In this document: positions 57,373 to 64,000 of the stretch, in pieces
How the letters are laid out: each line of letters begins with the position of its first letter
Position numbering within the stretch: the stretch's first letter is position 1
Assembly: GCA_025506515.1 (NCBI GenBank)
Contig: CM046454.1
Coordinates: 36,878,503 to 36,942,502, forward strand
DNA from: Flaveria trinervia
Lineage: Eukaryota; Streptophyta; Magnoliopsida; Asterales; Asteraceae
Length of the DNA stretch: 64,000 nucleotides
Direction: 5' to 3'
Notes under the pieces: model-generated
Database searches by the model: none
The model's input: the letters and a program-made list of their open reading frames with translations, nothing else
What the model was told of the DNA's origin: nothing
Program-made: the position numbers and the translations under genes

Positions 57373-58747
57373 TCAGTTAGTTTTAGAGACCCAAACCTTT
57401 TTGGTTTTGGGCCTGGTCTCATCAATAGATGGTAAACTAACATGTTTATTTGTAACAACAGCCTGAGAGAAGAAGATGGTGTAGAAGAGGAGTCCTTTGG
57501 CTTAGACCTCCTTTTCTGTGGTTTCAACATAGGAGAATCTAGTTGGTTAACTCTACCCAACAGATGTTGTACCATCATCACCAGCTGTGTCTGATTTTGT
57601 GATAAAGCTTTCAGCTCATCAGACACATTGCTAGTGGAGTTAGATAAGGTCCTATGTTGCACCTTCTTCTTTTGAGCACCCGCTGTCACCTGTTTAACTC
57701 CTTCCTTTTTGGATTTCTTTAAGGACTTAAGGGTTACAGGATTTGATGTTGCTGATACAAATGTGGTCTCAAACTCAGTTTTCATTTTTACCATTTTCTC
57801 ATTAATTTCTTCTTTTTGTTTGAGTTTGGAACCTCTTTTGTACCAACAATCATCTGTAAGATGATTGAACAAACCACATACTTCACATGGTTTCTTCTTC
57901 ATCTTAGGTTGATCATCAACTAAAGATGGTGAAGCAACAGAAGACTTGTTCTTCAATGCTTTGGAAGCATTGGTTGCTTTCTTGACAACCTCTTTAGTAG
58001 TCTTCAAACTCTTTCTACTGCCAGTTTTCTTCTCTTCAGTACTGACAGCAGTTGAAGTTTGAACTTCAGATGTTAAATCCTGCTCTCCAGTCCTTTCAGG
58101 ACCTTCAGGATTAACTCCTGAGTTGATCAACTTATTGATCATGTGAATGTCAGCATTTGGACCATCAACATCAGCTGATAGGTTCAAAGAGGGCTTGATG
58201 CTGACTGCTACTTCTGATTGTGCTGTATCAGAAGGTAGATCACATGATGTGATGGATTGGTTATCACTCTCACCATCAGATTCTACCTCTGCTCTTGGGG
58301 TAAAATCTGTAGGTGGAGCAGTGTGATTGTAGCCAATTCCAAACTTCACATTTGAAGCAGATTGCTTACTAAGAAGCATTTCAAACCTTTGCATGATTGT
58401 ACCCATCTATCACACTCGACCTGGGTAACTGCAAGGGTTTCTTTGAGATCTTTGTACTTCTCTAGAAGTACATCTTCTCTAGCCTTATCATCAATTATTT
58501 GGCAATTCAGTTTATAAACCTCATCATTTTTATCTTTGAGCACAAACTCAAACTCAGCTTTGTTTTTGGAAATTATTTGTTCTAGCTCAATGTTTTTATT
58601 AATTAAAGCTACATTTGCTTCTCTAATGGAAGCAAATGCTGCTATGCATTGTTCAGAACATAATTTGGCTTTTGCCTCAGAGGATACCTGTGATACCTGA
58701 GGTGTAGAGGCATTGGAAGATGAAGTATCAGCAGACTCCAAAGCCAT
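57373..58747 (-). pseudogene. Element E gag-pol linker with second CCHC
   Basis: Two overlapping pieces, 58747-58346 and 58406-57321, differ by one shift near 58390. The first has a Ser-rich start and a charged helical stretch (DEVYKLNCQIIDDKAREDVL). The second has GIGYNHTAPPTDFTP, an acidic stretch, Lys-rich text and the zinc knuckle CEVCGLFNHLTDDC at about 57844-57885, then a helical and Ser/Pro-rich stretch leading into protease. A second knuckle in this place recurs in D, H and (expanded) B, so it is a shared feature of these elements. Its role is unknown. Confidence 0.7.
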
Positions 58748-60212
58748 AAGAGCTAGATTCCAAAGGGACTGTCACCACCATGTTGACCAGCACCTGAGAA
58801 CAGTTGATCATGACCAGACAAGTCATCTGGTAAACTGCTCCAGTCAACAACTCCTGGGGTGAAGAAGCTGTGTTGTTGAGATTGAGGTTGTTGATGAGAT
58901 AGGGAAGGCTGAGGTTCTGGTAATGCATGAGGTTGTGTGTGTCATAGGAACTTGAACTTGATTTGACTGTGGCATGTAATAACAAGGGTACTGATATGGC
59001 ATTTGACCCTGAGGAACAAAATATGCCGGAGATTGTTGTTGAGGATGATGACTAGAGTGACAGGATGTTGCCCTCTGTGTTGTTGACTATTGCCAGGAAA
59101 AGTCACAAAGGGTGCAGTAGAGTTAGATCCAGTTGATCTACACTCTCTTGCAAAGTGTCCAAGCCGTTGGCATTTGTGACACCTCAACTTGCTCTTGTCA
59201 AAACCAACTTTGGTTTTGCCAGAGAGTCCTGGGAATTTTCTTCCAGTTCTTTTGTAGAACTTCTGAGATCTGATATTTATCAAGGCCATTTGGCTCAAAA
59301 TATCCATCTCTTCTAAGTCATCATCAGCAATCCCTTGAGATCATCCATAATGAAACATAGATTGTCATTATTACACCCAGTAAACTGACCATCAACACTT
59401 ACAAATGCAGAATCAGAAGTGCTTGAAGAGAAATTAATATGCTCATCATACTGGCATTCAGATGAAGCATATTCTGACTCATGACCCACCAAGGCAGTGT
59501 TGCCTTGTATAAAGTCTTCAGTGAGCTTTCCAGATGAAGACAGCTTTCTCTTCTGTTCTATCTCTCTCTCAAAAGTGAGCAATTTCCCATGGAGTTGGGT
59601 GAGAGATAGTTTGTCCAAACTTGCACTGGAGCGTAGGACAATAGTATATGTGTCCCATCTCTCAGGCAGTGATCTGAGAAATCTGTTATTCATCTGAATA
59701 TTGGTGTATTCAAGTTTGACCATTTTTAGTTCAGAGATCAAACAAGAAAACCGCTCATATTGTTGAGTCAGTGTCTCACCCTTTCTATGAGAGAATGTCT
59801 CATATTGTTGGGCAAGAATTTCTCTATTATTTGCCAAGACCTCATCTGTTCCTCCAAATTGTTCTTTCAAAGCAATCCAGAGGTCATGGGCAGTTTCATG
59901 ATGCATTAGCCCAGAATAGATTTCATTGGGCAATGCCATGGCCAGAATTCCATGGGCTTTTGCATCAATCTCAAGCAACTTCTTATCCTCATCTGAGTAT
60001 TGCTCCCTCCTCTTCGGAACCATTTGATTGGTTTCCGGGTTATTCACCATAGGCTTGTGTGGACCATGTACCACTGATGTCCAACACCCTGCGCTGTTAA
60101 CAGACAGGTGATGGAGCATACGTCTTTGCCATATGTTATACTCATTCCTAACCAGCATAGGTGGCTTGGTTGAGGAACCAGTATTGTGAGGATCATTGGA
60201 AGGAGTGGTCAT
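58748..60212 (-). pseudogene. gag: Element E gag
   Basis: The ATG at 60212 opens MTTPSNDPHNTGSS and stays open for 299 codons to 59313, covering RNEYNIWQRRMLHHLSVN, SDEDKKLLEIDAKAHGILAM, LWIALKEQFGGTDEVL, YERFSCLISELKMVKLEYTN and LPERWDTYTIVLRSS, the usual capsid-like fold of copia Gag. One lost base near 59325 shifts to the piece 59307-58942 with the zinc knuckle CHKCQRLGHFAREC (59140-59181). The Gln/Pro-rich tail is again shifted. The ATG lies about 220 bases inside the PBS. The start was chosen by homology with D. Confidence 0.85.
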
Positions 60213-60432
60213 TTTCAGTTCAAAAACAGTTTAGTTCAAGTTTTAAAAAGTTTTAGACAAACCACAACAAACTCAATGAGAACCAAGAAAAAGATCTCAG
60301 GATGAATGAGCAGAAATACAGAAAATTCAATCTCTATAACCGTTTCTTGCAAAAACAAAAGCTAATTCAATCAAACTTAGATCTTGAATAGCAGTTTCAA
60401 TGATCAATTATTAGATCGATCAATGATTAACC
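60213..60432 (-). other. Element E 5' leader
   Basis: An untranslated stretch between PBS and gag, nearly identical to that of C (18386-18607). Nothing else is seen in it. Confidence 0.6.
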
Positions 60433-60444
60433 GCTCTGATACCA
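60433..60444 (-). other. Element E primer binding site
   Basis: The minus strand reads TGGTATCAGAGC, two bases from the LTR end. Confidence 0.88.
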
Positions 60445-60446
60445 TT

Positions 60447-61335
60447 TGACAGGATCAGTGATCACAAGTTTGATGTATCAGAATACAAAGCAGCGGAATA
60501 CAAACTAGAATTAGACAAATTGTAGCAAGCAATCGATACTTGTAAGCATTAAGATCGCATACGGTTATAGGGAGAGAATATGTATTTCTGATTTCTAGGA
60601 ATGTTTATAGATGTAGAATATTTCTAATCAAATCAATCATTCATTCCATTCATTACTCATTCCCCCGTTGATTACAATAGGTTGTCACTCCTTATATAGA
60701 GTGCAACAGTCACTGCTGTTATCACGGAAAGTGACAACTGGCAGATCAATACAAAAATAACTAATTCTTAACGAACTACTGAAATGTTCACAACTACTGA
60801 GAACATATCAGCATGTTAAGTACAAAATATAAAACTACTGAAACTACAACGACTGAAGAACAAGCTCTTCAGTCGTTTTACAAAACTACTGAAACATAAA
60901 AATATAAAACTACTGATATCACAACTACTGAAGAAGTACTCTTCAGCAGTTGTGACAAACTACTGAGGCTTCAGTACTTGATCTTCAGACTTTGACCTTC
61001 AGGTGTTTCATCAGCTGATGACTTCAGTAGATATCAGCTGATGTCTTCAGTCTTTGTCTTCAGACTTTGTACATCAGTTGTTGATCTTCAGTACTTGTGA
61101 ACTCTTCAGCTGTTGTACTTCAGTACTTTGGTCTTTCAGCTTCAGTACTTGTGTTCTTCAGCTGTTGTACTTCAGCACTTGGTTCTTCAGCTGTTAAGGT
61201 CTTCAGCACTTGATCTTCAGCTGTTGTAGTCTTCAGCACTTGTCAAACTACTGATGAGGCTTTCAGCAGTTGTTGTGATACCATGTGGGACTTAGAGGTT
61301 TTTGATCTTGGCTCATTGGTTCTTTTGGTCCAACA
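60447..61335 (-). repeat. Element E 5' LTR (right copy)
   Basis: 889 bp, TGTTGGACCAAAAG to GATCCTGTCA in its own sense. The TATA box (TCTATATAAG) is at 60691-60700. At 60850-60875 CGACTGAAGA and TCTTCAGTCG form a 10-bp inverted repeat with a 6-base loop. It matches the left copy apart from scattered single changes and short indels. Confidence 0.9.
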
Positions 61336-61970
61336 GGCTGACCCCAGAGTAAGTGACAGAATTCACAAAAGAAGATTCCAAGCAGATACAATGGCCAAGT
61401 AAAGAAGATTGTAGATGTTGTGATAATGTGGCCATTGTAGTGTCACCCTGGAAATCTTGATGACTTCAAGAGAGCTTACAAGTCTATGATGACTCCATAA
61501 ACCTTACTAGAAAACAAAATGGTAAAGAAGGGGTTATCTACAAGAAGCTTGAAGAAATAAGAAGAAATGAGCTCCAGTTATTGCTGAAGGCACTCATCCT
61601 AATGATTTGCATACGAGAGATAACAACTGTGGAGCTGAAAAATGGAAAGCATATTAAGTACTATCTGAGTACTATGGGCCTGAGTTCTTCTTTGAAAGTG
61701 GAGCTGAGAACTCACAATGGAGAACAAGTTGTTTTCCTTGAGGCCTATGTCAGAGAGTCTTACAGACTTATCATTGGGAAGTAGGTTTCATGGATAGGGT
61801 AACAGCTCTGTGTCCAATTCCCTAAGATAGAGTTCCCATTCATCCTTTGCCAATCAAACCTTCTAAAATCTCTTCCCTGGCCTGAGTTATATCGAAGAAT
61901 TCTGAGCTCATCCAAATTTTGTTTCTGCCAATAAGTGGGACCTCAATAATTTTAAAGGTTTGGCTGCATT
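61336..61970 (+). pseudogene. Element D ORF3, part after nested element E
   Basis: The text resumes with DRIHKR, ADTMAK and then a stop, continuing the frame that stopped at 48850. E's own ORF3 has the same order without interruption (SRIHKRT, TDTMAK at about 50400-50340). The piece 61581-61784 then matches the E C-terminal domain (EITTVELKNGKHIKYYLS). Several stops and shifts are present. A noncoding tail leads to the PPT. Confidence 0.7.
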
Positions 61971-61984
61971 GGTTCAGGGGGAGT
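61971..61984 (+). other. Element D polypurine tract
   Basis: GGTTCAGGGGGAGT lies directly before the 3' LTR start TGTTGGACC. Confidence 0.85.
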
Positions 61985-62211
61985 TGTTGGACCAAAAGAA
62001 CCAATGAGCCAGATCAGAAAAACCTTCAAGTCCCACAGACATCAAAAACACTGAAGTGATCTACAACAGCTGAAGACAAAGTCTGAAGACAACTGCTGAA
62101 GACAAAGTCTGAAGACAAAGTCTGAAGACAACTGCTGAAGACAAAGTCTGGAGACAAAGTCTGAAGACAACTGCTGAAGACAAAGTCTGAAGACAAAGTC
62201 TGAAGATCAAG
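61985..62211 (+). repeat. Element D 3' LTR, truncated
   Basis: The first 227 bases match the 5' LTR of D (38215 onward), including tandem ACAAAGTCTGAAG words. At 62211, after TGAAGATCAAG, the match to D stops. The remaining roughly 480 bases of the LTR, with the TATA box, are absent. Frames on the minus strand here (62026-62264) are by-products of the tandem words. Confidence 0.8.
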
Positions 62212-62939
62212 ATTAGAAGACAAACTCTACTTTCGAAGACAAAGCATTCACTTTCGAATATCAAGTCTTAGAAGAAAAGATCAGAAGTTAACTTCCGAAG
62301 TATGAAGAACAGAAGAAGTCCATTAAGCCTCGGAAGAAGTAGCCTCTTCCAAAGTATAAGTGGCTTTGGAAGAACTTGTTCTTCTGAAGACACTTAACCT
62401 TCGGAAGACACTACTATAATCTAGTTGACATAAGTATTGTCTGTGACACTCCGCTGCAGGCCTTTGAGATACTGCATGGCGTTTTCTCAAAAGACATGTA
62501 GTTAACCATACTTTATTCTATTGTTCACCTTTATTAGATAGTACAGCTGCCAACTTTAGTTAGTGACAAAAGGTAAGTCATGGACATGTCATGACTACCA
62601 TATCTTACATAAGACTTTATCCAATATACCTTAAACTATAGATTTGTAGTATTTGCTTTAGTTAGAGGATTCTAGCTGGTATGAAAGTATATCCGGCTGT
62701 AGGTAGTATTATATATAGTTTCTCATTGTAGCTCATGTAATATGCTTGTAAGAGTCTTGTAATACTTTGAGTTGGGAAGCAATATATACAAATACCTTGA
62801 AAATTATCGTTCTATGTTCATTGTTACTTATTATATTACTATCAACTCTTAGAAAAGACTCTGCTTCATCTGATGTGTGTGTAGTATAAGTGAGTTTGAG
62901 AGTAAAATCAAGTGTTAAGTGACAAAAACCGATCCTGCA
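62212..62939 (+). repeat. Element F 5' LTR, missing its start
   Basis: Words of the TTCGAAGAC, CTTCGGAAGA and CTTCCAAAG type (62235-62415) precede a TATATATA box at 62710-62717. The LTR ends GATCCTGCA just before a PBS. No TG start is found; the sequence begins at the junction with the D 3' LTR. Confidence 0.6.
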
Positions 62940-62941
62940 AT

Positions 62942-62953
62942 TGGTATTAGAGA
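62942..62953 (+). other. Element F primer binding site, degenerate
   Basis: TGGTATTAGAGA has two differences from TGGTATCAGAGC and lies at the usual distance from the LTR end. Confidence 0.65.
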
Positions 62954-63027
62954 TTTTTGGGCTCTTGATTGTGAGATCTTACCATACTAATCAACCTGTT
63001 TTCACTTCTCCTTACACCACACTCAAA

Positions 63028-64000
63028 ATGGCCCTCCACAAGTCTGAAGTAAAGATAGGAATGATGACTAAAGCTCTCATCATTACCCTTGAAAACTTCA
63101 GGTCATGGAGCAGACACATGGAAGGCTTCATCAGGTATCAAGACAGCAAGATGTGGTATTCTATTGTCAATGGCTTGTATAAACCTAAGGTGGCAGCACC
63201 TGGTGGAAACAGTGCTATGATAGAGAAGGCCGTTGAAGATTACTCTGATGAGGACCAGAAGAAGATGGACATTGACAGCAATGCAATGACTATTCTTATG
63301 ACTGTAATACCCAATCCATCATGGTGGGGTTTGAGCATTGCAAGTTAGCCAAAGAACTATTTGATGCACTTGCTCAAATGTACTCTAGCTCAAATGACTC
63401 CAAGAAGGACTCACTGAAGTAGCAGTTTGAGAACTTCACCTGCATTGCTGGACAGACTCTTAGTTAGCAATATTTTAGGTACATGGATCATATTTCTTCC
63501 CTTCGGTCTGTGGGAATTACTCCTGAACTTAGAGACCTCACAAGAAAGTTCATGAGTGCATTCCCAAATTAGTGGATGTTCTATTGTGTCTCTATCAAGA
63601 GGATAGAAAATCTGAACACCCTCACCATGACCAAACTCTATGGCATCCTTGATGGATATTGTTTGGAGATGGAGAGTAAAAGAGGCCATCAGACAAGCAG
63701 ACCCTTGAGTCTTCCTGCTAGCAACGCTTTGATGGTTACTGAAGGCTCAAGACCCACACAACCTCAATAGTACTGGACTTACACCCAACAGCCATCTTGC
63801 TCATTTGGACCATACATTACATTTCCTGAGACTACAAGGTCTCAATAGGCTCAGCATAGTTCCTTTCAGGGCAGTTGTGCATATGTCTCAAGAAGTGGAC
63901 ACTATAGTGATTTTCAGTATTGCTTTGATGATCTAGAGTGCTTTAGTCCAGATGATGTGGAGTACGTGAACATAGTCCAACAAATGGCACTCTTAACCTA
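63028..64000 (+). pseudogene. gag: Element F gag, runs off right edge
   Basis: The ATG at 63028 opens MALHKSEVKIGMMTKALI. The text ENFRSWSRHMEGFIRYQDSK and DYSDEDQKKMDIDSNAMTIL match the early and middle parts of copia Gag (W.RRM..H, and SDEDKKLLEIDAKAHGIL in E). A shift occurs near 63315. Stops follow near 63419, 63463 and 63570, so the copy is dead. Gag continues as broken pieces (63576-63770, then a Gln/Ser/Tyr-rich stretch) to the window end. It is a different subfamily from D and E. Confidence 0.65.

Larger units (their letters stand above)
48851..61335 (-). mobile_element. Element E: best preserved SIRE-like copia element, minus strand
   Basis: 12,485 bp with two LTRs of about 890 bp that look nearly identical by eye, PBS, gag, linker, protease, integrase, RT, RNase H, spacer and ORF3 all on the minus strand, and a PPT. 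It is inserted in element D's ORF3. Each gene has only a few frame shifts, and catalytic motifs are intact in integrase, RT and RNase H. It is the newest or second newest insertion in the window, together with C of the same family. Confidence 0.92.
38215..62211 (+). mobile_element. Element D: SIRE-like copia element, plus strand, carrying nested element E
   Basis: 5' LTR (38215-38925), PBS, gag, linker, protease, integrase, RT, RNase H, spacer, ORF3, PPT (61971-61984) and the first 227 bases of the 3' LTR are all recognisable. Element E is inserted between 48850 and 61336, inside ORF3. Without E, D is about 11.5 kb. D is related to C and E in its proteins and LTR ends, but its U3 words differ (ACAAAGTCTGAAG instead of ACTACTGAAG). 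It sits inside element G's gag. The 3' LTR is truncated and fused to element F. Confidence 0.85.

Noticed and set aside
62026..62264. Minus-strand frames with repeated LQTLSS(D/A) text that look like a repeat protein
   Set aside because: They are translations of the tandem ACAAAGTCTGAAG words in the D LTR.
1..64000. Host protein-coding genes, tRNA or rRNA genes
   Set aside because: I read both strands for typical gene motifs and tRNA-like folds and found only element proteins; the TGGTATCAGAGC sites are primer binding sites, not tRNA genes.

Overview
This window is plant nuclear DNA made up essentially entirely of LTR retrotransposons. I found no host gene, tRNA, rRNA, organellar or bacterial feature. 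It is AT-rich, and most coding stretches are broken by stops and frameshifts. The proteins are those of plant Ty1/copia elements of the SIRE/Maximus type (gag with zinc knuckle, protease, integrase, RT, RNase H, then an extra 3' ORF, here called ORF3), plus one Ty3/gypsy chromovirus-like 5' end. The gag and ORF3 style resembles copia elements I associate with the sunflower family (Asteraceae), but that is only an inference.

Layout, with local names. 1-345: reversed fragment of a B-family LTR. 346-2120: element A, ORF3 remnant and 3' LTR. 2121-3347: leader and LTR of an element on the minus strand. 3440-4110: ORF3 debris. 4120-4513 continuing at 23505-23644: a minus-strand H-family LTR split by element B. 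4514-23504: element B, a copia element with both LTRs, PBS, PPT and a near-perfect TSD. Inside B's ORF3, at 15332-19517, lies element C on the minus strand, with a perfect CTAAG TSD and a 100-N assembly gap. 23645-27600: putative promoter and ORF3 of an H-family element. 27648-33626: H-family LTR, PBS, gag, protease and integrase. 33627-38214: a gypsy LTR, PBS and gag start (element G); its LTR is interrupted by an inverted, truncated gypsy LTR that makes a large inverted repeat. 38215-48850 and 61336-62211: element D (copia, plus strand), inserted in G's gag. 48851-61335: element E (copia, minus strand), inserted in D's ORF3; it is the best preserved copy. 62212-64000: LTR remnant, PBS and gag of element F, joined to D's truncated 3' LTR.

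The elements work as follows. Each LTR carries promoter and polyadenylation signals, and the PBS fits priming by initiator-Met tRNA. Gag forms the particle; protease, integrase, RT and RNase H copy and insert the element. ORF3 has unknown function.

The most interesting pattern is a set of family-specific short words (often inverted repeats) repeated in LTR U3 regions and, in several families, repeated again in the pol-ORF3 spacer just upstream of a TATA box and the ORF3 ATG. This suggests a private internal promoter for ORF3. A related word, GCGAAACT, is shared between a copia leader and a gypsy LTR.
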